Below the pieces are notes generated by a model. The model was given only the letters and a program-made list of their open reading frames with translations, was not told where the DNA came from and searched no databases. Positions 24,903-31,737 of a stretch of DNA of 38,256 bases are shown piece by piece; within the stretch, counting starts at the first letter, position 1, and the number at the start of each line of letters is the position of its first letter. Both the position numbers and the translations under genes were made by a program. Source of the DNA: a virus; IMG/VR virus record IMGVR_UViG_3300037504_000175, positions 1 through 38,256 of that record; one strand, 5' to 3'.

Positions 24903-25688
24903 ATGTTTGCGATTGAAGAACACACAATTGAAACACTCGAAAACCAATGGGGTTGTGCAAGTATTTTCCTTGATGCAGAGCCTTATAATTACATGAACTT
25001 TGATACCTATTCGGGAATGGCGGGTGTGCTACACGACATCCGCAAAGATCCCGCTATATTGGACAAGAACGCTAAATATACGTACGCCGTAGCTGATGCG
25101 GTCGTACAAGCATCAGAGTTTTTCAAGGACATACCCGAAAACGAAGCACGCGAAAATGGAAATGGATATGTTAAGGAATCCTTACTTGATGCATTCAAGG
25201 AAAGCATACAACACAGTGTACCAGCATGGTACTTGTGTGATAGTGAAATTAAGTGGTCTATTGAATGGGCCGCTGAACAGTATTACAAGGTAGGAGCGCA
25301 TTACATTGCGCTATGGAAGAAGTTCCGCTTTAACATAAATCAGGCAACTTATGCGGAAGGATACGCATATGTTGATAGAAAAGCCATTATAAATATGCAA
25401 GGTGAAGAGTGGTTGAATAAACACTACTCTAAATCCAATGGCTTTGACGAGTATGCACATGAAATTATTTCCCGTGCTGTAGAGTGCGAAATAGATCAGT
25501 ACCGCGATTGGAAACTCGGCAAATGTTATGGGTATATTGTTGAGGACAAGGACGGTGATGTGATAGATGTATCTTGGGGCTATATAGGCGATGATGGCCT
25601 CAAGCATGCCACGCAAGTGTCACGGGAGATTTTCAATGCCCACGTCGATGAGCAAGAGGCCAAAACAGTGTTCGCCGAAATGGCGTAA
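24903..25688 (+). CDS. Largest early protein (261 aa, unknown)
   Basis: The start is ATG 24903 (MFAIEEHTIETLENQWGCAS), with AAAAAGGAC 8 bases upstream; an upstream Met extension lies in the leader. The C-terminal part contains GKCYGYIVEDKDGDVIDVSWGYIGDD, a pattern I associate with large families of uncharacterised phage early proteins. The middle is helical. The function is not known. Its end runs into the duplicated gene-end remnant and ribozyme 3. Confidence 0.7.
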   Translation: MFAIEEHTIETLENQWGCASIFLDAEPYNYMNFDTYSGMAGVLHDIRKDPAILDKNAKYTYAVADAVVQASEFFKDIPENEARENGNGYVKESLLDAFKESIQHSVPAWYLCDSEIKWSIEWAAEQYYKVGAHYIALWKKFRFNINQATYAEGYAYVDRKAIINMQGEEWLNKHYSKSNGFDEYAHEIISRAVECEIDQYRDWKLGKCYGYIVEDKDGDVIDVSWGYIGDDGLKHATQVSREIFNAHVDEQEAKTVFAEMA

Positions 25689-25712
25689 ATCGTTACTCGA
25701 CACAATGGAAGA
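25687..25712 (+). pseudogene. Remnant of the 66-aa protein gene's 3' end
   Basis: AAATCGTTACTCGACACAAT and GGAAGA match the end of the 23658-23858 gene (AAATCGTTACTTGACAAAAT, TGAAGA) with about 3 changes. It is directly followed by hammerhead 3, as the intact gene is followed by hammerhead 2. The cassette was duplicated together with its 5' flank. Confidence 0.65.
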
Positions 25713-25718
25713 GATATG

Positions 25719-25770
25719 ATCCGAAACCGGCTTCGGCCGGTCTACAGGTAGCTCCTGTACTGACGAGGAT
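25719..25770 (+). ncRNA. Type II hammerhead ribozyme 3
   Basis: ATCC (25719-25722), GAAA (25723-25726), stem III CCGGC-TTCG-GCCGG, GUC ending at C25742, stem I ACAGG-TAGCT-CCTGT, core CTGACGA (25760-25766) and GGAT (25767-25770). The core variant CTGANGA is permitted in hammerheads. Stem I has a one-base change (TAGCT loop) that shortens it. A CCGG hairpin follows, then the ribosome site of the 25830 gene. Confidence 0.85.
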
Positions 25771-25829
25771 ACCGGATCGCTACCGGCTGAACCATTCGGG
25801 AAAACCTAACAGTTGAGAGGAGTAATAGC

Positions 25830-26339
25830 ATGGCAGGTTACGCAGGATACTCAAGATCGAACAACGCAATAGCCGCCGAGAATGAGGGGCGGTATCCGAT
25901 GACAAAGGGAAAGAAAATAGTCGCCAACTCACTCGGGGTCACACAAGCCGAAGCGCGGCGGCGGTTGGAAGAACAAGGGCCTTGCGAATATCATCATACT
26001 TCGAAATATTATAAGGCAACAAATTACTATGATGTTGCCGTATTAATAGCCGATGCACGTGGTATTGACTTGGATGATGCAATTGAACTAATCAATCCCG
26101 GATATCAAGACAGGGCAGCGCAAGAGGCCGCGCGGCTCAAGGAATACCGGCGAAAGTGCGAAAAAACGGCACAACGCGAAAAGCAAGAGCGGCGTACTGA
26201 GGTACTATCATGCGTTCACGATTGGACGCTGACCAAAAGCGGGAAAAATCGCCGGTGCACCAAGTGCGATATTTGCGAGAGCGAATATATTGCGATGGAA
26301 AAAGCGCACGGAACTACTACTGGTACACGAGAGGAGTAA
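25830..26339 (+). CDS. Conserved-type phage protein with C-terminal Cys motif (169 aa)
   Basis: ATG 25830 follows TGAGAGGAGTAATAGC. The opening YSRSNNAIAAENEGRYP is a pattern I recall from a widespread family of phage proteins. The middle is a basic coiled coil (QEAARLKEYRRKCEKTAQREKQERR) and the end has VHDWTLTKSGKNRRCTKCDICESEY with C-x2-C-x2-C. Possibly a nucleic-acid-binding protein. Function unknown. Confidence 0.7.
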   Translation: MAGYAGYSRSNNAIAAENEGRYPMTKGKKIVANSLGVTQAEARRRLEEQGPCEYHHTSKYYKATNYYDVAVLIADARGIDLDDAIELINPGYQDRAAQEAARLKEYRRKCEKTAQREKQERRTEVLSCVHDWTLTKSGKNRRCTKCDICESEYIAMEKAHGTTTGTREE

Positions 26340-26343
26340 GACA

Positions 26344-26586
26344 ATGAAAACATTCACCAGAGGAAACACAAAGATCACGTGTCATATACGGCGGGTGAAT
26401 TATGGTTACACTGGTTACATAGTTGCGTATGAATATGGCCGGCGTATGTGGCAAGAGTCATGCGAGATTGTCAGAGTCTACAAAAACGATGCATTGGATG
26501 ACGCTGCGAATCATGCCGTTGAGATATTCGAACTAAACGAACAATATCAGAACGCAATAAAAGCAACGGCAACGCCATCATCTTAA
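26344..26586 (+). CDS. Early protein (80 aa), paralogue of the 66-aa protein at 27388
   Basis: ATG 26344 follows ACGAGAGGAG, not the earlier Met in the overlapping frame. It starts MKTFTRGNTKITCHIRRVNYG and has YTGYIVAYEYGRRMWQ. The 27388 protein shows the same order (NITRIAKRTRHGYRGFVTVYEGGQVQK), suggesting two copies of a small AP2/integrase N-terminal-like beta domain. Weak similarity by eye. Confidence 0.6.
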   Translation: MKTFTRGNTKITCHIRRVNYGYTGYIVAYEYGRRMWQESCEIVRVYKNDALDDAANHAVEIFELNEQYQNAIKATATPSS

Positions 26587-26610
26587 TTAAACGATATGAG
26601 GAGTAATAGC

Positions 26611-26841
26611 ATGAACAATTTACCGAACCAACGCAGAACTCTCGTCACGCCATTGACTGTAACATTCAAAACCTCTTTATGTGAGATAAGAACCGGGGCT
26701 GCTAGTGTCGTGTGGGAGAATGACGCAGGCGTACAATGGTATGAGGTTACTACTGAAAACAAATCAGGAGTGCCGGTTGAGTGCACTGTATCACCGGAAC
26801 AGGTTGTAAATGTGAAGCTTGTCAAGCAACATCACAATTAA
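26611..26841 (+). CDS. Early protein (76 aa)
   Basis: ATG 26611 follows ATGAGGAGTAATAGC. Beta-rich (RTLVTPLTVTFKTSLCEIRTGAASVVWENDAGVQWYEVTTENKSGVPVECTVSPEQVVNVKLV), consistent with a small all-beta fold. No family recognised. Confidence 0.6.
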   Translation: MNNLPNQRRTLVTPLTVTFKTSLCEIRTGAASVVWENDAGVQWYEVTTENKSGVPVECTVSPEQVVNVKLVKQHHN

Positions 26842-26854
26842 ACGATATTCGATT

Positions 26855-26916
26855 CTAACGGCATTTTTCATCATTAGGCATATGTAGACACTACTTAATG
26901 TTTGAAATGCCGTTAG
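26855..26916 (+). other. 12-bp intergenic stem-loop
   Basis: CTAACGGCATTT (26855-26866) and AAATGCCGTTAG (26905-26916) are perfect complements around a 38-base loop, which can itself pair CATTA with TAATG. It sits 54 bases before the 26970 start codon. It could be a transcript-ending or leader structure. A related CGATTCTAA motif precedes the 19820 element. Confidence 0.6.
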
Positions 26917-26969
26917 GATTGATTAGAACGATGATTAAGCACATTGCAAATGCTGAAAGGAGAAGTAAA

Positions 26970-27386
26970 ATGTTAAATAATCAGATTGATGCAAGCACAA
27001 GCGTGAACGATGTCACTATTCCCGACACAGATAAATACACGGAAATAGTTATCCCTGATGAGGATGTTTCGTTCAGACTGTACGATGTTGACAGTGTATT
27101 TGCACTGTACAAGGCATTAACCAAGCATATTAAAAGCTTCGACAGGATAATAGCAGAAGACATAGATATAGACTTCGCTTTGGACGAAGCACGTGGTGTG
27201 ATAGTTGACGAGGATCGCGACACGATTTACGTATGGTATGGTAAAGGATTTGTGACACTTTATCATATGAATTTTGAGCAAAAAAGATATATCCTTGAAC
27301 CACAAGAGGGCATAAAGAACTATAACGAGTTTGAGGAAATCGTTCGCGATGACATTGAGTTCATGAAACAAGAGGAGGAGCAATAA
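26970..27386 (+). CDS. Early acidic protein (138 aa)
   Basis: ATG 26970 follows GAAAGGAGAAGTAAA; the upstream Mets at 26898 and 26931 overlap the stem-loop and are less likely. It is strongly acidic with EIVIPDEDVSFRLYDVDSVFALYKALTKHIKSF and a DEDRDTIYVWYGKGFVTLYHM segment related to the 24092 protein. The end is acidic and helical (FEEIVRDDIEFMKQEEEQ). Confidence 0.6.
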   Translation: MLNNQIDASTSVNDVTIPDTDKYTEIVIPDEDVSFRLYDVDSVFALYKALTKHIKSFDRIIAEDIDIDFALDEARGVIVDEDRDTIYVWYGKGFVTLYHMNFEQKRYILEPQEGIKNYNEFEEIVRDDIEFMKQEEEQ

Positions 27387-27387
27387 A

Positions 27388-27588
27388 ATGAACAAAACGA
27401 ACATTACCCGAATAGCAAAGAGGACACGCCACGGTTATCGTGGATTTGTCACGGTGTACGAGGGCGGTCAAGTACAAAAAACGATTGGGACGAAGCTGAA
27501 CCGCCACACACCTGTAGAGGCGTTACACGATGCCGAGATGTTGAGGCGGGAACTACTCGAAGAATCAGGAATAGCACAAGTCAAGTAA
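27388..27588 (+). CDS. Small basic early protein (66 aa)
   Basis: ATG 27388 lies one base after the upstream stop, with AAGAGGAGGAG inside the preceding gene's end. Basic (NKTNITRIAKRTRHGYRGFVTVYEGGQVQKTIGTKLNRHT) with a helical C-terminus (ALHDAEMLRRELLEESG). It resembles the 26344 protein and the small beta domain that precedes integrase catalytic regions. Function unknown. Confidence 0.6.
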   Translation: MNKTNITRIAKRTRHGYRGFVTVYEGGQVQKTIGTKLNRHTPVEALHDAEMLRRELLEESGIAQVK

Positions 27589-27596
27589 CGAATTAA

Positions 27597-27634
27597 GCCC
27601 TATATTATATATATAAATATTAATTATATAGGGC
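27597..27634 (+). terminator. GCCC...GGGC stem-loop after the 27388 gene
   Basis: GCCCTATAT pairs with ATATAGGGC (about 9 bp) around an AT-rich loop. It follows the stop of 27388-27588 by 8 bases. There is no U-run, so it may be an RNA 3'-end stabiliser or a processing site. The GCCC/GGGC base recalls the repeat hairpins at 24333 and 24733. Confidence 0.45.
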
Positions 27635-27684
27635 AAGATAATAATAATAGATTAAGTATAAGTAAGTGATGTAATATATAAACA

Positions 27685-27760
27685 TGATACGAATATCGAC
27701 GTGTAAGATTTACGTGTCGATATATGATACGAATATCGACATGTAAGAGTTACGTGTCGG
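27685..27760 (+). repeat. Tandem 40-bp repeat with paired hairpins
   Basis: Two copies start at 27685 and 27725. Each contains a 10-bp hairpin: CGACGTGTAA-GAT-TTACGTGTCG (27697-27719) and CGACATGTAA-GAG-TTACGTGTCG (27737-27759). The G-to-A change in the second arm turns a G-U into an A-U pair, keeping the stem. The repeat lies in the 5' leader of the 27788 gene, suggesting an operator pair or RNA regulatory element. Confidence 0.65.
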
Positions 27761-27787
27761 CGGTATCAACAAGAAAGGAGTAATAGC

Positions 27788-28000
27788 ATGAGTACATTAA
27801 CAGCACAAGTCAAGCAAGACATTATCGATTATGTTGAGCGCAATGGCATTGACCGGCTTGATTATGATGACATTGCAGACATGATAACCGAAGCGTTCCC
27901 CGATATAGACACGAACCGTGATGCATTTTGGGAATTTATGGATGACAACGGATGGTTTGATCCGGATTGGTGCGAACCTGTTAAGGAGAATGAACAATGA
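27788..28000 (+). CDS. Acidic protein (70 aa)
   Basis: ATG 27788 follows GAAAGGAGTAATAGC. Acidic (DRLDYDDIADMITEAFPDIDTNRDAFWEFMDDNGWFDPDWCEPV). An acidic, DNA-mimic-like composition is notable but common in phages. The next gene overlaps by ATGA. Confidence 0.6.
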   Translation: MSTLTAQVKQDIIDYVERNGIDRLDYDDIADMITEAFPDIDTNRDAFWEFMDDNGWFDPDWCEPVKENEQ

Positions 28001-28200
28001 ACTGTATAACCTATACCGCATCGACAAAGCGCACGGCATGCGGTCATATGCCGAAAGTAATTGTAAAATCACGCGGGAAATATTTGCACACTTTTATTCC
28101 TGCATCGAACGGGGGATACGCAGAGCGCAAGCAAGCTCTTGAGCACGCTAACGAAATGGTTGCCGAAGCGCAAGCGACCGGCGTGCTGCCTGAACTGTAA
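27997..28200 (+). CDS. Small basic protein (67 aa)
   Basis: Start ATG 27997 overlaps the upstream stop by ATGA, a coupled pair. Basic strand-rich N-terminus (TASTKRTACGHMPKVIVKSRGKYLHTFIPASNGG) with a helical end (ERKQALEHANEMVAEAQATG). Function unknown. Confidence 0.6.
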   Translation: MNCITYTASTKRTACGHMPKVIVKSRGKYLHTFIPASNGGYAERKQALEHANEMVAEAQATGVLPEL

Positions 28201-28248
28201 GTTATTGTCTCGCAACGTAATTAATTATGCTAATTACGAAAATTAGTA

Positions 28249-28277
28249 TTGACATTGACGAATATTATTTGTATCAT
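28249..28277 (+). promoter_or_regulatory. Sigma70-type promoter
   Basis: TTGACA (28249-28254), 17 bases, TATCAT (28272-28277). It is in the 116-bp gap before the 28317 gene, which starts the block with the membrane proteins and the radical SAM gene. The spacing is ideal; the -10 box is imperfect. Confidence 0.6.
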
Positions 28278-28316
28278 TAGCATAAGTCACACATTTTAAC
28301 AGAAAGGAGAAAAAGC

Positions 28317-28463
28317 ATGGCAGCACTACTTACAATAATTGACGCCGTCACGTACTGCGCTGTTATGGCGGTGATAGGGATTGCTATTTACTCATTACAG
28401 GCGTTTATTTTCTTGCGGGTAAGTGACTTCATTACTAGTGTAAATAAAAAGGATGCTGAATAA
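28317..28463 (+). CDS. Small membrane protein (48 aa)
   Basis: ATG 28317 follows GAAAGGAGAAAAAGC. Residues 4-34 form a hydrophobic helix (LTIIDAVTYCAVMAVIGIAI). The stop TAA overlaps the next ATG (TAATG). Tiny phage membrane proteins of this size may affect lysis or the host envelope; no specific role can be claimed. Confidence 0.6.
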   Translation: MAALLTIIDAVTYCAVMAVIGIAIYSLQAFIFLRVSDFITSVNKKDAE

Positions 28464-28711
28464 TGAAACGATTCGCACCGAAGGAGTCGATTGTAAGCGC
28501 GTTTAAGCGCGAAGGTAGGCAACCTATCACACACAAGGAGAAGATGGCTCGTGAGGCGTTTAAACATCATCTACAGGTACATGTAGGACGTGATAGCATA
28601 TTCTATCGTGATACAACATACGGTACATGGACAAGAGCGGGCGGTATCGATGAATTGTGTAAACAGGAGATGGAAAGGAGAATGTCATATGAACACAATA
28701 TACGAACCTAA
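28463..28711 (+). CDS. Basic small protein (82 aa)
   Basis: It starts on the TAATG overlap and runs into the radical SAM gene by 23 bases, so translation is coupled on both sides. Basic (MKRFAPKESIVSAFKREGRQ) with a helical middle (EKMAREAFKHHLQVHVGRD). Function unknown. Confidence 0.6.
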   Translation: MKRFAPKESIVSAFKREGRQPITHKEKMAREAFKHHLQVHVGRDSIFYRDTTYGTWTRAGGIDELCKQEMERRMSYEHNIRT

Positions 28712-29456
28712 AGGTAAAGCGCGGGAATACAGTCCGCTTGCGCTTAATATATACAAGGGCTGCTCACACGGCTGCTCGTACTGTTACGTCAATAAAATAC
28801 CCGGGATGTCCACCGGCGTGGAAGTCAAGCCAAGGGAAGGGCTGATCCCGGAACTCAAAAAGTACCTTGAGAAACATTCACCAATCACCGAGCAGGTCAT
28901 GTTATGCTTCACTTGTGACCCGTTCCCAATTGGATACAATCACACGCCTACATGGGCTGTGCTTGAGCTATTCAAGAAATACGATGTGCCGACAGCAATT
29001 CTCACAAAAGGCAAGTTTAAGACGAGTTGTAATACTGATATTTTGAAAAGCCTCAATTGTAAAGTTGGGTATACGCTATCATCTTGCAGCCCGAAATGGC
29101 TTGAGGAAAACGAGCCGCGCTCATTACCGTATGACAGGAGACTGGATTATTTACGAGGCATGAAAGAGTTTGATAACATCCGCACATGGGCATCACTCGA
29201 ACCGGTGATTGATCCGGTACAGGCAATCGACATCATTAAAGATACTCATGAGTTTGTAGATGAGTATCAGATCGGCAAGTTGAACTACAAGAAAACAGAC
29301 ATCGATTGGGAGAAATTTACCCATGATGTAGTAATGTATTTGCGATCTATCGATAAGCCGTTTTACATCAAGAAGTCGCTACAGAAATATATGCCTGAAG
29401 GTTTTTTTGAGCCGCACGAAATCGACCATGATTATTTAACGGTGAAAGGAGAATAA
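28689..29456 (+). CDS. Radical SAM protein (SplB-like)
   Basis: 255 residues from ATG 28689, chosen because AAAGGAG lies 8 bases upstream. The radical SAM cluster motif is C-x3-C-x2-C at residues 25, 29, 32 (KGCSHGCSYCYV). It would bind a 4Fe-4S cluster and S-adenosylmethionine. The overall plan (YEPKGKAREYSPLALNIYKGC, LCFTCDPFP, SLEPVIDP) is that of the Rv2578c/spore-photoproduct-lyase-like proteins common in phages. The substrate is unknown: DNA repair or modification of a nucleotide or protein are both possible. Confidence 0.85.
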   Translation: MNTIYEPKGKAREYSPLALNIYKGCSHGCSYCYVNKIPGMSTGVEVKPREGLIPELKKYLEKHSPITEQVMLCFTCDPFPIGYNHTPTWAVLELFKKYDVPTAILTKGKFKTSCNTDILKSLNCKVGYTLSSCSPKWLEENEPRSLPYDRRLDYLRGMKEFDNIRTWASLEPVIDPVQAIDIIKDTHEFVDEYQIGKLNYKKTDIDWEKFTHDVVMYLRSIDKPFYIKKSLQKYMPEGFFEPHEIDHDYLTVKGE

Positions 29457-29457
29457 C

Positions 29458-29874
29458 ATGATAACTATTATCGTATCAGTATTGGTTGGCATGATATTCA
29501 TGCTTATCATTTTGAGATTTGTTGAGTATAATCGGTCTTCTGATTACTCGGGAGATGTGGTAGAAGACGAACAAGATGTTGCAGCAGAAGAAGATACAGA
29601 AGAAGAACAAGATGCGTGTCTCTGTCATTGTGACCTCGACTATGTAGATTTGTTAACTTATGCAGCAACAGGCATAAATATACCGTTAAAATGTGTCAAT
29701 TGCGACACATTTATTATGATGGTAAACTGCATAAAACGCGAAAAAAAGTACCAAGAAGAGTTAAGGGAGATGGAGAAAAGGGAATACATTGCGATACAGC
29801 GTGGCAAGCATGTACTATCGTCTTTAGGATTTGCATTTTTTGATGAAGAGGAGGGACAACAAAATGAAATTTAA
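29458..29874 (+). CDS. Membrane-anchored protein with cysteine motif (138 aa)
   Basis: One N-terminal transmembrane helix (MITIIVSVLVGMIFMLIILRF), an acidic linker (VVEDEQDVAAEEDTEEEQD), then C-x-C-H-C and C-x2-C (CLCHCDLD; LKCVNCDTF), and a charged helix. It follows the radical SAM gene by one base. The end overlaps the pentapeptide gene by 11 bases. It may sit on the inner membrane facing the cytoplasm. Confidence 0.6.
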   Translation: MITIIVSVLVGMIFMLIILRFVEYNRSSDYSGDVVEDEQDVAAEEDTEEEQDACLCHCDLDYVDLLTYAATGINIPLKCVNCDTFIMMVNCIKREKKYQEELREMEKREYIAIQRGKHVLSSLGFAFFDEEEGQQNEI

Positions 29875-30385
29875 CGACGTTTTGACTGAAGAGAAGTACA
29901 AAGCGCATCAGTTGTGGATAGAGACGGATCGAAAAAAAGGTGAGAGGTTAAACCTGAGCAATGCCGACCTGCGCTATGCCAACCTGACTAATGCCAACCT
30001 GCGCCGTGCCGACCTGACTAATGCCAGCCTGGCTGATGCCAACCTGACTGGTGCTAATCTGACTGGTGCCTACTTGTTTGGTGCAGATCTGCGCGATGCT
30101 GACTTGTTCGGTGCCGACTTGCGCGGTGCCGACCTGCGCCGTGCCAACATGTTCGGTGCCGACTTGCGCGGTGCCGACCTGTCTGGTGCCAACATAGACT
30201 TATCCTGTTGGCCTTTGCGGTGCAGCTCATTTGATGCCACAGTGGACAAAAATATTGTTGCACAGTTAGTGTATCATGTATGCAGATTAAATTGCGATGA
30301 TGAAGAGGTGCAGAAAGCACAGCATTCATTGAAAGAACTTGCAAGTCAGTTCCACCGTGTTGGAAAAGGTGTCGCTAAACCATGA
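29864..30385 (+). CDS. Pentapeptide-repeat protein, copy 1
   Basis: 173 residues from ATG 29864 (GAGGAGG upstream). Residues about 25-118 are tandem A(D/N)LxxA repeats (GADLRGADLRRANMFGAD), which form a right-handed quadrilateral beta helix. N-terminal (KFNDVLTEEKYKAHQLW) and C-terminal (SCWPLRC ... QFHRVGKG) caps match the paralogue at 37596-38132. Pentapeptide proteins can mimic DNA and inhibit gyrase (MfpA/Qnr type). That role is only a possibility here. Confidence 0.8.
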   Translation: MKFNDVLTEEKYKAHQLWIETDRKKGERLNLSNADLRYANLTNANLRRADLTNASLADANLTGANLTGAYLFGADLRDADLFGADLRGADLRRANMFGADLRGADLSGANIDLSCWPLRCSSFDATVDKNIVAQLVYHVCRLNCDDEEVQKAQHSLKELASQFHRVGKGVAKP

Positions 30386-30406
30386 GAAAACAGAAGGAGA
30401 AAACTA

Positions 30407-30580
30407 ATGGAGACTCAAATACTACGTATGTTACTACAATACCTTATGTATGTCATAGCGATAATGGCGATAGGCGGTATTGCCATACTCACCCAAATAT
30501 TGTTTAACGCTTGCGAGGATCACCGTATGCCCGATGTTGACCAGAAAATCAAAGAATACTTTGAGGAGAACGACAAATGA
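30407..30580 (+). CDS. Small membrane protein (57 aa)
   Basis: ATG 30407 after GAAGGAGAAAACTA. A hydrophobic helix at about 8-30 (LLQYLMYVIAIMAIGGIAIL), then a charged tail (DQKIKEYFEENDK). The stop overlaps the next start (ATGA). First of three coupled membrane proteins. Confidence 0.6.
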   Translation: METQILRMLLQYLMYVIAIMAIGGIAILTQILFNACEDHRMPDVDQKIKEYFEENDK

Positions 30581-30738
30581 AACAAATATTATTCATCATG
30601 TGGACAGTATCAAATATAATAGTACCTTTAATACTGTTTTTGGCTGCTTCAGTACATGGTATTGATACTATATTGTGGGCGATTGTATGTTACCTGTACG
30701 GTCGAATTATTGGCGAAATTGAAGGAAGGATGGAGTAA
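30577..30738 (+). CDS. Small membrane protein (53 aa)
   Basis: Starts on the ATGA overlap and ends on TAATG of the next gene. Two hydrophobic segments (ILFIMWTVSNIIVPLILFL and DTILWAIVCYLYGRII). Coupled translation with neighbours suggests equimolar membrane subunits. Function unknown. Confidence 0.6.
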   Translation: MKQILFIMWTVSNIIVPLILFLAASVHGIDTILWAIVCYLYGRIIGEIEGRME

Positions 30739-30875
30739 TGATTGACGTTAATATAGTTCTATTCACATTAGTTGGGTTGTTCGGTGGCGCTACGATATTC
30801 TTATTGTTTGAGTATGCTGCATTGTGGAAAGAGATTGAACGGCATAATATGGAGTATCACAAAGAGCTGTTATAA
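30738..30875 (+). CDS. Small membrane protein (45 aa)
   Basis: Starts on TAATG overlap; one transmembrane segment (VNIVLFTLVGLFGGATIFLL), then an acidic helical tail (EYAALWKEIERHNMEYHKEL). The last of the three coupled membrane ORFs. A holin-like role is conceivable but there is no endolysin beside it in this window. Confidence 0.6.
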   Translation: MIDVNIVLFTLVGLFGGATIFLLFEYAALWKEIERHNMEYHKELL

Positions 30876-30915
30876 ATATATGATATGCTTATTGGTGCGA
30901 TGGAGGGTGAGCAAA

Positions 30916-31188
30916 ATGAAAACTGAATTGAGTGGTAACATACATGACTTCACATCGAATGTCATTAACACAATCGACAAAGAGTTAGCACGAAAAAACA
31001 ACCAGAACTTGTGTGAGACGTGTGTACATTGCAGCGCATACGAAGAATGTGATATATTGCAAGGTTACTGGAATGATGAACTTGAATATCGCAAGCGGGG
31101 GCTGTATCATCATGTTGTGATGGTTGAATGCAGCGAATATAAACGTGAGAAAGGAGCGACCAATGACAAAGACAAAACAGAAGCATAA
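30916..31188 (+). CDS. Cysteine-bearing small protein (90 aa)
   Basis: Start ATG 30916 with GAGGGTGAG upstream; the longer frame to 30772 is a shadow of the membrane gene. It has CETCVHCSAYEECDIL (C-x2-C-x2-C-x5-C) and a later Cys (MVECSEYKREKG), a pattern of small zinc or Fe-S binding proteins. It overlaps the next gene by 26 bases. Confidence 0.6.
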   Translation: MKTELSGNIHDFTSNVINTIDKELARKNNQNLCETCVHCSAYEECDILQGYWNDELEYRKRGLYHHVVMVECSEYKREKGATNDKDKTEA

Positions 31189-31333
31189 GTGTAAGATTTG
31201 CCACAACCCTATGACTATGAAAGAAGAAGGGTGGGCTGAACTCAATGAACGAAAATACGACTTATGGGAATGTGTAGATTGTGGATACCAGCAATCAATG
31301 CGCATAGTCAAAATGAAAGGGGCTCATAAGTAA
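31163..31333 (+). CDS. Zinc-ribbon protein (56 aa)
   Basis: ATG 31163 after AAAGGAG. C-x2-C pairs (KCKICHNPMTMKE and WECVDCGYQQ) form a classic zinc ribbon. Basic ends. Small zinc ribbons in phages often bind nucleic acids or host RNA polymerase; that is a general family statement, not seen here. Confidence 0.7.
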   Translation: MTKTKQKHKCKICHNPMTMKEEGWAELNERKYDLWECVDCGYQQSMRIVKMKGAHK

Positions 31334-31337
31334 TATT

Positions 31338-31736
31338 ATGTCGAAAACTGATGGATACATCCCCATGCAAGATGCTGTACGCCAATATGGTAGAGCATAT
31401 ACTACCTACCTGCATCACGTACAAAGAGGCAACATCAAAGGCAAAAAGGTTGGCGCACATTGGTTTATATCGCCTGACAGTATCGAAGAGTATTATTCGA
31501 GCGAGAAGAAAGGTATAGAATGGTACGAAGAGGTGGCACGAGCACTTATACCTATCATAAAAGACGGTGTAAATGTCTTTGTCCAAAGGTATAAAAACTA
31601 CATTGAATTATTTTTGCCGAACGACAACAAGCCTTGGAACTATAAAATGGCGCGGTATAAATTGAAGGTACGGGGCTTTGCGTATGCAAAAAGAAGGTCT
31701 AATGATGACGAAATTTGCTTCAGGAAGGAGATTTAA
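31338..31736 (+). CDS. Excisionase/MerR-type HTH protein (132 aa)
   Basis: N-terminal domain YIPMQDAVRQYGRAYTTYLHHVQRGNIKGKKVGAHWFISPDSIEEYY follows the helix_turn_helix_17 / excisionase pattern: helix, turn, recognition helix, wing with a Trp. It probably binds DNA as a regulator. The rest is basic. Located near the end of the plus operon, just before the strand switch. Confidence 0.7.
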   Translation: MSKTDGYIPMQDAVRQYGRAYTTYLHHVQRGNIKGKKVGAHWFISPDSIEEYYSSEKKGIEWYEEVARALIPIIKDGVNVFVQRYKNYIELFLPNDNKPWNYKMARYKLKVRGFAYAKRRSNDDEICFRKEI

Positions 31737-31737
31737 G

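Noticed and set aside
30054-30344. Antisense frame rich in His, Arg and Cys over the pentapeptide gene
   Set aside because: It is a mirror of the repeat unit; the same pattern appears antisense to the second copy at 37726-38125.
30738-30875. Holin assignment for the 45-residue membrane protein
   Set aside because: One transmembrane helix and small size are not enough, and no endolysin is adjacent.
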